In this document: piece by piece, positions 1 to 6,742 of the stretch | Layout: each line of letters begins with the position of its first letter | Position numbering within the stretch: position 1 is the first letter of the stretch | Assembly (NCBI GenBank): GCA_905198825.1 | Contig: CAJKEF010000018.1 | Span: 1-11,363, forward strand | DNA: 11,363 bases | From: an uncultured Collinsella sp. | GTDB taxonomy: Bacteria > Actinomycetota > Coriobacteriia > Coriobacteriales > Coriobacteriaceae | Direction of reading: 5' to 3' | The notes under the pieces: generated by a model | What the model saw: the letters and a program-made list of their open reading frames with translations, nothing else | What the model was told of the DNA's origin: nothing | The model's database searches: none | Position numbers and translations under genes: made by a program

Positions 1-1
1 G

Positions 2-2494
2 ATGACGGTGTCGCAACAACCAAGTGCTATCGAGGTGCGTGGCGCGCGCGTCCATAACCTTAAGGACATCGATATTGATATCCCGCTGGGAAAGCTCGTG
101 GGTATTGCCGGCGTGTCGGGTTCGGGCAAGAGTTCGCTGGCGCTGGGGGTTCTTTATGCCGAGGGTTCGCGTCGCTACTTGGAAGCACTCAGCACCTATA
201 CTCGACGTCGCCTGACACAGGCCGAACACGCCCAGGTGGATGAGGTCTTGCACGTGCCGGCGGCGCTCGCATTGCATCAGCGCCCCAGCGTGCCGGGCGT
301 GCGTTCCACTTTTGGCACCATGACCGAGCTCAACAACAGCCTGCGTCTGCTCTTTAGCCGCTGCGCCCATCACGTGTGCCCGCACTGCAGGGCGCGTGTG
401 GAGCCGAGCCTTAACGTGGCTGCGGGCCTGTCGCTCACGTGTCCGACATGCGGCCGCGAGTTCTACGCGCCGAGTGCCGAGGATTTGGCTTTCAATAGCG
501 GCGGTGCGTGCCCTACCTGCGGCGGTACCGGTGTCATGCGCGAGGTGGACGAGGCGAGCCTGGTGCCCGATGAGTCAAAGACCATCAACGAGGGCGCGGT
601 GCTTCCTTGGGGCACGCTCATGTGGGATCTGATGAAGCAGGTGGCTGGCGAGATGGGCGTGCGCACCGACGTGCCGTTTAACCAGCTCACGCCTCAAGAG
701 CGCGACATCGTGTTTCACGGCCCGGCGGTTAAGAAGCACATTCTCTACGTTCCCAAAAACGGCGAGGGCGCCACGCCGCTCGACTTTACCTACTACAACG
801 CCGTCTATACCGTCGAGAATGCACTCGCCAAGGTTAAGGACGACAAGGGCCTCAAACGCGTTGCGCGCTTTTTGCGCGAGGGCCCATGCCGCGACTGTGG
901 CGGCACGCGTCTCTCCGAGGCGGCACGCCAGCCCCAGGTGCGCGGTATCAATCTGGCGCAGGCGGCGGCCATGACGCTGGGCGAGGCGATTGAGTGGGTG
1001 CGCGGGGTGCCCGCATCCTTGCCGGCCGAGATGCAACCCATGGCGACGGATATCTGCGATTCGTTTTTGAGCGCGGCCCGTCGTCTGGTCGACCTGGGTC
1101 TCGATTACCTTTCACTCGACCGCGCCGGTGCCACGCTCTCCACGGGTGAGCGCCAGCGCGTGCAGCTTGCTCGCGTGGTGCGCAACCGATCGACGGGTGT
1201 GCTCTATGTGCTGGACGAGCCTTCGATCGGCTTGCATCCTGCCAATGTCGACGGCTTGGTGGGTGTGATGCGCGATCTGGTGGATGACGGCAACACCGTG
1301 GTTGTTGTCGACCACGATACGCGCGTACTGGCGGAAGCCGACTATCTGGTCGAGATGGGCCCCGTTGCCGGAGCAGGCGGCGGTAACGTGATTGCCGCTG
1401 GTACGGTGGACGAGGTCGAACAATCGCAGGGCAGCCGCATCGCCCCGTTTTTGCGCGCAGAGTCCAAGCGCATGCGTCCGCAGGTGACTGACGAGGAAAT
1501 GTTCGACCAGGGACATATCCGCATGGCAACCGATGCCATTCATACCGTAAAACCGCTCGAAGTCGATATCCCGCGCGGCCGCCTTGTCGCGGTGACGGGC
1601 GTTTCGGGCTCGGGCAAGACGACGTTGGTGCTCGAGACGCTCATCCCGGCACTCAAGGCGCAGGCAGCCGGCGAGCGCCTGCCGGGGCACGTGTGTTGGG
1701 TCGATGCCGAGGGCATTGGCCGCGCAAACCTGATTGACGCCACGCCCATCGGCGCCAACGTGCGCTCGACGGTCGCAACCTATGCCGACATGCATGACGA
1801 GCTGCGCCGCGCCTTCGCCCGTACGCCCGAGGCCAAGGCAGCCGGCTACAAGGCGGGCGCCTTTAGCTACAACACCGGCGCCTTGCGCTGCCCTACGTGT
1901 GACGGCACGGGCTCGATATCGCTCGACGTGCAGTTTCTGCCCGACGTCGAGATCGTCTGCCCGGCATGTCGCGGCTCACGTTATGCAGACGCTGCTTCGC
2001 ATATCCATCGCGAGGGCAAGGACGGGAGTCTGCTTACGTTGCCGCAGCTCATGGACATGAGTGTGGACGAGGCCCTCGACGCCACGGTGGGACTCAAGAA
2101 GGTTCAGGCGCGCTTGCAGACCTTGCACGACCTGGGCTTGGGTTATCTCACGCTCGGTGAGCCCACGCCGGCGCTTTCGGGCGGCGAAGCGCAGCGTCTT
2201 AAGCTTGCGAGCGAGATGGGACGCGTGCAGGACGATGCCGTATTCGTATTCGACGAGCCTACGATCGGCCTGCATCCGCTCGATGTTCAGGTGTTGCTGA
2301 GTGTGTTCGACGGCCTTGTTGCCAAGGGCGCCACAGTCGTCGTGATTGAACACGATCTCGACCTTATCCGTAACGCCGATTATGTGATCGACATGGGTCC
2401 GGGCGGTGGCGACGCGGGCGGGCAAATCGTCTGCGCCGGTACGCCGGGCGACATCGCAGCCTGCTCCAAGAGCATTACCGGCCGCTATCTATAG
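2..2494 (+). CDS. UvrA-like ABC ATPase lacking the UvrB-binding domain (class II UvrA / UvrA2 type)
   Basis: The 830-residue protein carries two UvrA-type ABC ATPase modules. Walker A motifs GVSGSGKSS (37-45) and GVSGSGKTT (533-541), Walker B/D-loop motifs DEPSIGLHP (405-413) and DEPTIGLHP (751-759), and signatures LSTGERQRV (379-387) and LSGGEAQRL (725-733) are all visible. A zinc module is formed by C630/C633 and C653/C656 (C-X2-C-X19-C-X2-C). CPHC (126-129), CPTC (147-150) and CPTCGG (170-175) follow each other closely, so the UvrB-binding domain that lies in this region of ~940-residue UvrA is absent. Deinococcus UvrA2 and the drug-resistance protein DrrC share this layout. It should bind DNA in the cytoplasm but probably cannot load UvrB in the normal way; damage tolerance or self-protection against DNA-binding drugs is an inference. 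The start at base 2 fits the family N terminus (IEVRGARVHNL, 10-20), but its ribosome-binding site lies outside the window. Confidence 0.9.
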   Translation: MTVSQQPSAIEVRGARVHNLKDIDIDIPLGKLVGIAGVSGSGKSSLALGVLYAEGSRRYLEALSTYTRRRLTQAEHAQVDEVLHVPAALALHQRPSVPGVRSTFGTMTELNNSLRLLFSRCAHHVCPHCRARVEPSLNVAAGLSLTCPTCGREFYAPSAEDLAFNSGGACPTCGGTGVMREVDEASLVPDESKTINEGAVLPWGTLMWDLMKQVAGEMGVRTDVPFNQLTPQERDIVFHGPAVKKHILYVPKNGEGATPLDFTYYNAVYTVENALAKVKDDKGLKRVARFLREGPCRDCGGTRLSEAARQPQVRGINLAQAAAMTLGEAIEWVRGVPASLPAEMQPMATDICDSFLSAARRLVDLGLDYLSLDRAGATLSTGERQRVQLARVVRNRSTGVLYVLDEPSIGLHPANVDGLVGVMRDLVDDGNTVVVVDHDTRVLAEADYLVEMGPVAGAGGGNVIAAGTVDEVEQSQGSRIAPFLRAESKRMRPQVTDEEMFDQGHIRMATDAIHTVKPLEVDIPRGRLVAVTGVSGSGKTTLVLETLIPALKAQAAGERLPGHVCWVDAEGIGRANLIDATPIGANVRSTVATYADMHDELRRAFARTPEAKAAGYKAGAFSYNTGALRCPTCDGTGSISLDVQFLPDVEIVCPACRGSRYADAASHIHREGKDGSLLTLPQLMDMSVDEALDATVGLKKVQARLQTLHDLGLGYLTLGEPTPALSGGEAQRLKLASEMGRVQDDAVFVFDEPTIGLHPLDVQVLLSVFDGLVAKGATVVVIEHDLDLIRNADYVIDMGPGGGDAGGQIVCAGTPGDIAACSKSITGRYL

Positions 2495-2497
2495 GCG

Positions 2498-2528
2498 ATG
2501 TGACAAAGGGGCAGACCCTTTGTCACAT
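2498..2528. repeat. Perfect 13-bp palindrome (TGTGACAAAGGG family), copy 1
   Basis: ATGTGACAAAGGG (2498-2510) and CCCTTTGTCACAT (2516-2528) are exact reverse complements around a 5-base loop, GCAGA. The palindrome starts three bases after the TAG of the UvrA-like gene and ends six bases before the stop of the convergent ATPase gene, so it could act as a two-way terminator. No run of T follows on either strand, so it is not a textbook intrinsic terminator. A second, imperfect copy with the same outer arms lies at 3753-3787, which marks it as an interspersed REP-like element. Confidence 0.85.
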
Positions 2529-2534
2529 TGACTT

Positions 2535-3635
2535 CTATTTCACGCATTGAGCCGCGAGATAGTCGCGGAAGAATGGCAATTCAAATGCGACGATTCCGCG
2601 CCCGCGTTCTCCAATGATGCCGGCGTCTATCATGCGGCGTCGGTAGCGGGAGACCTGCTGCGGCGAACGCTTAAGGCGTTCGACAAGGTCAGCGGTGGTG
2701 GACTCTTCCTCGTCATCGAGCATGGCGATGAGGAATCGCTTGTCCTCTGCGGTGAGTTCCCGATAGGTTGCCGCGAGGATTCGGTCGTCCATCTCGTCGC
2801 GCGCGATTTTGATTCCCAGGTCAAAGTCGCGTGACGAGATTTCCTTCGAATCGCTTGTGAGATCCCAGGCACGGTAGCCTACAAGTTGCAATAGGAAGGG
2901 AAAACCAGAGATCGAGCGAACGGCTCTATCGATTCCCTCAGCATCTGCCAGGCGATCGTTTTCCTGGATTGTACGAATCAAGGCCTCGCGCACGTCATAG
3001 TCGGCAATGCGACCCAGATGATATTGTTGGGCGCGGCGAAGGAACGAGACCGTCTTGTGGTTCAGCAACGTCGAGACGTTGTTGGGAAGTCCCGCCATGA
3101 GCAGCGCTACGCGTTTCCCATCGGTCACAAAGTGCTGATACGTCGCTGCGAGCTGAATCATCTCGTCGAGTGTCGGGTCCACCTCGTCAACTGTGACGAG
3201 CAGACCGGTGCCCGCCTCGTTGAGCTGGTCGATAATGTCGCTCATGCGATAACGCCAAGTCGAGGCATCGTGAACGCGACTGACCTCAATGCTGCCAAGC
3301 GGTGCAATTCCGAGACCGGTGACTTCGAAGTGGTTGGATGAGTCGATGAGATGGGCTGCAGCGCGTTTCGTCCCGAGCTCGATTTCCTCAAGCATTCCCG
3401 GGAGCGCGGTCGTCTTTACGGCTATCCAGCCGTGGGATTCCGCCCTTGTCGCGAGCGACGACATGAGAGCGGTTTTGCCGGTTCCACGCGCGCCTGAGAA
3501 GATCGAGGTCAATTCTGGGCGCCTGCGCTGGCTCAAGAAGGCACGGTCCAAATCCCGAATAATCTGTTGTCTGCCAGCGAGATGGGCAGGAACCTCGCCA
3601 AAGCTAGGGGTAAACGGGTTCTCGAGATATTCCAC
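2535..3635 (-). CDS. AAA-type ATPase with C-terminal winged-helix-like region, function unknown
   Basis: The 366-residue protein has a P-loop GARGTGKT (48-55) and a Walker B segment LLVTVDEVD (145-153, D150/E151). After the lid-like segment, residues 290-350 look like a winged helix-turn-helix (LTAEDKRFLIAMLDDEE, then TTADLVERLKRSPQQVSRYRRRMIDAGII). This arrangement resembles the ORC/Cdc6-like and 'archaeal ATPase' families, which combine nucleotide binding with DNA binding. No nuclease, transposase or membrane segment is present. The start is GTG at 3635, preceded by AAAGGAG six bases upstream. It stands alone, converging with the UvrA-like gene and separated from trmL by 144 bases. Its G+C looks lower than that of its neighbours and it sits between two copies of a palindrome, which hints at later acquisition. 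A partner or substrate cannot be named; a regulatory or mobile-element-derived ATPase is possible. Confidence 0.85.
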   Translation of the reverse strand: MEYLENPFTPSFGEVPAHLAGRQQIIRDLDRAFLSQRRRPELTSIFSGARGTGKTALMSSLATRAESHGWIAVKTTALPGMLEEIELGTKRAAAHLIDSSNHFEVTGLGIAPLGSIEVSRVHDASTWRYRMSDIIDQLNEAGTGLLVTVDEVDPTLDEMIQLAATYQHFVTDGKRVALLMAGLPNNVSTLLNHKTVSFLRRAQQYHLGRIADYDVREALIRTIQENDRLADAEGIDRAVRSISGFPFLLQLVGYRAWDLTSDSKEISSRDFDLGIKIARDEMDDRILAATYRELTAEDKRFLIAMLDDEEESTTADLVERLKRSPQQVSRYRRRMIDAGIIGERGRGIVAFELPFFRDYLAAQCVK

Positions 3636-3659
3636 AGGGCTCTCCTTTCACGCCACCGT

Positions 3660-3717
3660 TTAACTTCATTTTATTTTAGTTAATTTTGATTAAAAGCGAC
3701 GGCTCTTAATTTAGAGC
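3660..3717 (-). promoter_or_regulatory. AT-rich promoter/operator region of the ATPase gene
   Basis: This is the most AT-rich stretch of the window, directly upstream of the ATPase start on the minus strand. TAAAAT-like -10 candidates (3673-3668 and 3678-3673) lie about 33-38 bases before the GTG; no good -35 box is seen. They fall between the arms of an inverted repeat, TTAACT (3660-3665) and AGTTAA (3678-3683). A second small one, GCTCT (3702-3706) and AGAGC (3713-3717), lies just upstream. The layout suits binding of a regulator, perhaps the ATPase's own winged helix, but this is inference. Confidence 0.4.
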
Positions 3718-3752
3718 ATCAATTAGGCGTGTGTGTTATCGATGTGGTGCTT

Positions 3753-3787
3753 GAATGTGACGAAGGGACAGTCCCGTTGTCACATTC
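3753..3787. repeat. Palindrome of the TGTGACAAAGGG family, copy 2, overlapping the trmL stop
   Basis: GAATGTGACGAAGGGAC and GTCCCGTTGTCACATTC pair around the single base A3770. There is one G-T pair (3762/3778) and one mismatch (3764/3776). The outer part, TGTGAC...GTCACA, and the GGG/CCC core match the copy at 2498-2528, while the centre differs (GGGACAGTCCC here, GGGGCAGACCC there). The stop codon of trmL (TGA on the minus strand, 3782-3780) lies inside the right arm. No T tract follows on the minus strand, so it is better read as a REP-like repeat than as a classical terminator. Confidence 0.8.
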
Positions 3788-4379
3788 CAGGAAAGCCTGT
3801 CTGGCGCAGGGCCTCGTAGAGGACGATGGCGGCGCTGTTGGAGAGGTTGAGTGCGCTGATGCGGTAGTCGTCCGGGTTGACGAAGTTGCCGCAGATATCC
3901 TGCTGAAGGATGGTCTCGTGGCTGTCCTCGGTATGCCCGAGCGATTCCTCGTGAGCTTCCCAGGCCTCGGCGTTATCAAGCGAATCGCAATCGCGCAGCA
4001 TCGGGATGCGCTCGCAGCGCTCGGGCGCCGCGGCGAGCAGCTCCTCGGGAATGCCCGAGCTCTCGCTGCCAAAGACCAAGTAGTCGCCATCACGGTAGGT
4101 ACTCTGCGCATAGGTACGGCGTGCCTTTTTGGTCAGCAGATGCAGGCGACCATCGGCGGGGGAGAGACCGTTGCGCGCAAGGAAATCCTCCCAGCCGGCA
4201 TAGGTCGTCACGTCCAAATTTTGCCAGTAGCCCAGACCGGCGCGACGTACCGTCTTGTCATCGAGGGAAAACCCCAGCGGCTCCACCAGATGCAGATGGG
4301 CACCGGTGACCACGCAGGTACGGCCGATATTGCCCGTATTGGCCGGAATCTCAGGCGCATACAGCACGATATTGAACAT
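3780..4379 (-). CDS. trmL: tRNA (cytidine/uridine-2'-O-)-methyltransferase TrmL, with an internal insert
   Basis: A SPOUT-fold methyltransferase that uses S-adenosylmethionine to methylate the 2'-O of the wobble base (position 34) of certain leucine tRNAs. Family landmarks are FNIVLYAPEIPANTGNIGR (2-20), EPLGF (33-37), RRAGLGYW (45-52), FGSESSGIP (103-111), IPM (125-127) and LNLSNSAAIVLYEALRQ (177-193). At 199 residues it is about 40 longer than E. coli TrmL. The excess is an acidic, histidine-containing insert (about 130-173) between IPM and LNLSN, where the usual protein goes almost directly from one to the other. ATG at 4379 is chosen because AAGGAG lies four bases upstream and the protein begins at the family N terminus; the longer open frame would run through a terminator. 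Only 21 bases separate that terminator from the start, so transcription probably needs read-through. The last residues and stop lie in a palindromic repeat. Confidence 0.9.
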   Translation of the reverse strand: MFNIVLYAPEIPANTGNIGRTCVVTGAHLHLVEPLGFSLDDKTVRRAGLGYWQNLDVTTYAGWEDFLARNGLSPADGRLHLLTKKARRTYAQSTYRDGDYLVFGSESSGIPEELLAAAPERCERIPMLRDCDSLDNAEAWEAHEESLGHTEDSHETILQQDICGNFVNPDDYRISALNLSNSAAIVLYEALRQTGFPGM

Positions 4380-4400
4380 GAATCTCCTTGGCTCAGAACG

Positions 4401-4435
4401 AAAAACCACCACGAAGGGCACCTTCGTGGTGGTTT
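4401..4435 (-). terminator. Rho-independent terminator downstream of the COG0523 GTPase gene
   Basis: A perfect 15-bp stem (4403-4417 with 4421-4435) with loop GCA is followed on the minus strand by TTTTT (4405-4401). It lies 39 bases after the stop of the GTPase gene and only 21 bases before the trmL start. It would end the upstream transcript and could also control entry into trmL. Confidence 0.9.
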
Positions 4436-4474
4436 GGCGGTTACGTAGGCGGAAAAATGCCCGCTTGGATAAAC

Positions 4475-5605
4475 CTAGGCGCGGTGCCAGTCGGTCAGGC
4501 AGGCATCGAGGGAGGCGATGAGCGCATCCTTGTCCATGTGACGGCCGATGATGCACAGGCTCGTCATGCGGTCGCCCGTCTCGTCGTCCCAAATCTGCAT
4601 GATCTCGGGGTTCTCGTCGATAATCTTCTGCTTCTCGCCCTCGGGCGCGGAGTCAACGAACAGACCGTTCTCCATCAGGCGCATCTGGTGGCCGGCCTGC
4701 TCGAACATGTAGCACATGTCCGGATCGCCGGTCTGCCACAGCGGACCCTTGACGCGAATGACCTCGTCGGGCCACTCCTGCTCAACAAAATCGGTGAACT
4801 TCTGCAGGTCAAACGGCTTGCGGCGCGAGTACACAAAGGTCTCGATGTCGTACTCGAGCACCTCAGGGTCGTCGTGCTCCTCGGGATGCTCCATGGCCTC
4901 GATCCAGGCGGCGGAGTTGTAGGCGCGCATAAAGTCGAAGCGGTCGGTATCGAGCAGCTCCTCCATGGGGACCTCGCCGTTTTGGGCCTCGACGATCACG
5001 GCGTCTTTTTGCAGGCTGCGCACGATGGCCTTGAGTTCGGCGATCTGCTCAGGGCTCACGGTATCGGTCTTGTTGAGGATCAGCGTGGAGCAGAACTCGA
5101 TCTGCTGGATGAGCAGGCTCTCGATGTCGTCCTCGTCGATATCCTCGGCCAGCAGGTCGCGACCGCCGTTGAACTCGTCGTACATGCGGGCGCAGTCGAC
5201 CACGGCCACGATGTTGTCGAGCGCGAGCTTGGGCTCGCCGCCCACCTTGGCCTCGTCGCAGAAGCTCGAGATGGTGTAGGCGATGGGGATAGGCTCGCAA
5301 ATACCCGATGCCTCGATGATGATGTAGTCGAACTTGCCCGAATCGGCAATGCCCTGCAGCTGGTTGGCCAGGTCGTCCGAAAGCGTGCAGCAGATGCAGC
5401 CGTTGGTGAGCGGGATGAGGTCGTCGGTCTCGGAAAGGCCGCCGTCGGCGATAAGGCTGGCGTCGACGTTGATCTCGCCGATATCGTTGACGATCACGGC
5501 GGCGCGGATGCCGCCGTCGTTAGCGAGGATGTGGTTGAGCAGCGTGGTCTTGCCGGCACCGAGGTATCCGGTAAGCATGATGATCTTCACGGGTTTGTTG
5601 GGCAT
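4475..5605 (-). CDS. COG0523/CobW-family GTP-binding protein, putative metallochaperone
   Basis: A 376-residue G3E-family GTPase. It shows the P-loop GYLGAGKTT (13-21), the family's metal-binding motif CxCC (C70-I-C72-C73), the Walker B-like segment IIIEASGICEP (95-105) and the guanine-recognition motif NKTD (178-181). A CobW C-terminal domain occupies roughly 254-371. A charged linker with two histidines (EHPEEHDDPE, 239-248) may add metal ligands. Members deliver zinc, cobalt or other metals to client proteins by GTP hydrolysis (ZNG1, YeiR, YjiA, CobW, nitrile hydratase activators); the subfamily cannot be set from sequence alone, and no cobalamin gene or clear Zur box is seen nearby. ATG at 5605 is preferred because AAAGGAGG (5617-5610) lies just upstream; an in-frame ATG at 5626 would place that site inside the gene and has no ribosome-binding site of its own. 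A strong terminator follows. Confidence 0.88.
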   Translation of the reverse strand: MPNKPVKIIMLTGYLGAGKTTLLNHILANDGGIRAAVIVNDIGEINVDASLIADGGLSETDDLIPLTNGCICCTLSDDLANQLQGIADSGKFDYIIIEASGICEPIPIAYTISSFCDEAKVGGEPKLALDNIVAVVDCARMYDEFNGGRDLLAEDIDEDDIESLLIQQIEFCSTLILNKTDTVSPEQIAELKAIVRSLQKDAVIVEAQNGEVPMEELLDTDRFDFMRAYNSAAWIEAMEHPEEHDDPEVLEYDIETFVYSRRKPFDLQKFTDFVEQEWPDEVIRVKGPLWQTGDPDMCYMFEQAGHQMRLMENGLFVDSAPEGEKQKIIDENPEIMQIWDDETGDRMTSLCIIGRHMDKDALIASLDACLTDWHRA

Positions 5606-5691
5606 GTGCCCTCCTTTGTTAGACATGGCTTACAGTTGAATCTTATGCCAAACGCCTGCTCTTATACCCACGCGCCGGCAAATAACACAGG

Positions 5692-6033
5692 CTACTCCCA
5701 GGCTCCCCATACATCGGGGCAATAACCGACGGTGGCCTTTTTGCCGTTGCGCACGATGGGCTCGGCTAGAACCTGCTGGTTTTCGAGCAGTTTGTCGAAG
5801 CGCTGGCTAGGGGTGAGGTGCTGGATGAGCGCGAGCGTCTCCTCGTCCTTGGCCTTGGGGTTGAGCAGCTTGTCGATGCCGCCGACCGCCTGCATCACGC
5901 TCGTGAGCTCGCCCTTGCTCATCTCCTTTTCCTTAAGGTCAATAAACTGCACCTTAATGCGGCGCTCTTTGAAGAAGCGCTGTGCTTTCTTGGTATCGAA
6001 GGACTTTTTGGTGCCAAAAATCTGGATATTCAT
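5692..6033 (-). CDS. ArsC/Spx-family thioredoxin-fold protein lacking the active-site cysteine
   Basis: A 113-residue protein of the arsenate reductase-like (COG1393) family. The N-terminal strand and active-site loop read IQIFGTKKSFDTKKA (3-17), with the family's PIVRNGK segment at 92-98, including the cis-proline region and R95. In ArsC and Spx the loop carries a catalytic or redox cysteine; here that position is S11 and the Spx second cysteine position is T14. The only cysteine is C105 near the C terminus. Classical arsenate reduction or an Spx CxxC redox switch is therefore unlikely, and no ars genes are nearby. GTKKxxDTKKA loops occur in a poorly characterised branch of the family. The start at 6033 lies 11 bases after the flavoprotein gene's stop, with GGCGGAG immediately before the ATG, so the two genes probably share a transcript. 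Confidence 0.85.
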   Translation of the reverse strand: MNIQIFGTKKSFDTKKAQRFFKERRIKVQFIDLKEKEMSKGELTSVMQAVGGIDKLLNPKAKDEETLALIQHLTPSQRFDKLLENQQVLAEPIVRNGKKATVGYCPDVWGAWE

Positions 6034-6044
6034 GCTCCGCCGTT

Positions 6045-6668
6045 CTACCTGATGAAGTTGGTCGTTGCGTGATCTGCCTCGGGTGCGTTGATACCGGCGG
6101 CCTGTCCTGCCTCGATACAGCGCAGGAGCCAGGCCATGTTTTTGCCGATGTTTCGCATGGTGGCAAGGCCCTCGGCATCCCCATCGGCGTCGCCGGGCAC
6201 GCGGCCAAACACGTTGTTCCAGTAGGTGGAGGCAACTACGGGCATCTGGTTGATGGTGAAGTACTTGTTGAGCACATCGAACGTGGTCGACGTGCCGCCG
6301 CGGCGGGCAACGGCGACAGAGGCGCCCGGCTTGTGCGCAAAGGCATGCCCGCCTGCATAGAAGGCGCGATCGAGGGCCGAAAGGATGCGGCCGCTGGGGT
6401 GCGCGTAGTAGACGGGCGAGCCAAAGACAAAACCGTCGGCCTGCTCGGCGGCAGCGATGAGCTCGTTCACCACGTCGTCGTCAAAGGTGCAGCGACCGCC
6501 AAGCTTGCCGCACTGGCCGCAACCGATGCAGTCGCGAATGGGCTTGGCGCCCAGCTGGAACACCTCGGTATCGATGCCCTCGGCGTTGAGTTGCTCGGAG
6601 ACCTCGGCGAGTGCGCGGGCGGTGTTGCCGTTTGCCTTGGGACTGCCATTGACCAAAAGAACCTTCAT
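6045..6668 (-). CDS. Flavodoxin-like NAD(P)H-dependent FMN reductase / iron-sulfur flavoprotein-type
   Basis: A 207-residue flavodoxin-fold protein. The N terminus MKVLLVNGSPKANGNT contains the FMN-phosphate loop (GSPKANGNT, 8-16). GSPVYYAHPSG, about residue 84 onward, is the second flavin loop of this family. A cysteine cluster, CIGCGQCGKLGGRC (about 47-60), resembles the iron-sulfur region of archaeal/clostridial iron-sulfur flavoproteins, so it may carry a cluster as well as FMN. The expected role is cytoplasmic electron transfer to quinone-like or other small acceptors; the substrate is unknown. ATG at 6668 is preferred over the GTG one codon upstream because GAGGGAG sits six bases before it. 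The downstream ArsC-like gene follows by 11 bases. Confidence 0.87.
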   Translation of the reverse strand: MKVLLVNGSPKANGNTARALAEVSEQLNAEGIDTEVFQLGAKPIRDCIGCGQCGKLGGRCTFDDDVVNELIAAAEQADGFVFGSPVYYAHPSGRILSALDRAFYAGGHAFAHKPGASVAVARRGGTSTTFDVLNKYFTINQMPVVASTYWNNVFGRVPGDADGDAEGLATMRNIGKNMAWLLRCIEAGQAAGINAPEADHATTNFIR

Positions 6669-6675
6669 CACAAAC

Positions 6676-6711
6676 TCCCTCTGCTGTTGGTGACTTCTGC
6701 AGAGGATTATC
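6676..6711 (-). promoter_or_regulatory. Extended -10 and leader hairpin of the flavoprotein gene
   Basis: On the minus strand TGCGATAAT has GATAAT at 6711-6706 and TG upstream, an extended -10 motif about 38 bases before the ATG; no -35 box is clear. Immediately downstream CCTCTGC (6705-6699) and GCAGAGG (6684-6678) form a 7-bp inverted repeat with a 14-base spacer. Its second arm overlaps the ribosome-binding site GAGGGAG (6682-6676), so the hairpin could lower translation, or the repeat could be an operator. Confidence 0.35.
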
Positions 6712-6742
6712 GCACGATGGGGGAGGCGGTGCGGGCGCGGTG

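Noticed and set aside
1112..1795. 227-codon minus-strand open frame inside the UvrA-like gene
   Set aside because: It overlaps conserved Walker and signature motifs of the real gene and shows no family features.
4380..4592. N-terminal extension of TrmL up to 4592
   Set aside because: It would read through the intrinsic terminator and overlap the GTPase gene; the ATG at 4379 has a ribosome-binding site and matches the family N terminus.
5606..5626. Start of the COG0523 GTPase at the upstream ATG (5626)
   Set aside because: No ribosome-binding site precedes it, and AAAGGAGG lies between it and the ATG at 5605.
5606..5691. Zur- or metal-responsive operator upstream of the GTPase gene
   Set aside because: No convincing palindrome or -35/-10 pair was seen; only weak 5-bp matches (GCCTG/CAGGC).
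4388..5725. 445-codon plus-strand open frame opposite the COG0523 GTPase gene
   Set aside because: It starts in the terminator and mirrors the third-position G+C pattern of the real gene; the translation has no recognisable domain, while the minus strand has the full GTPase motif set.
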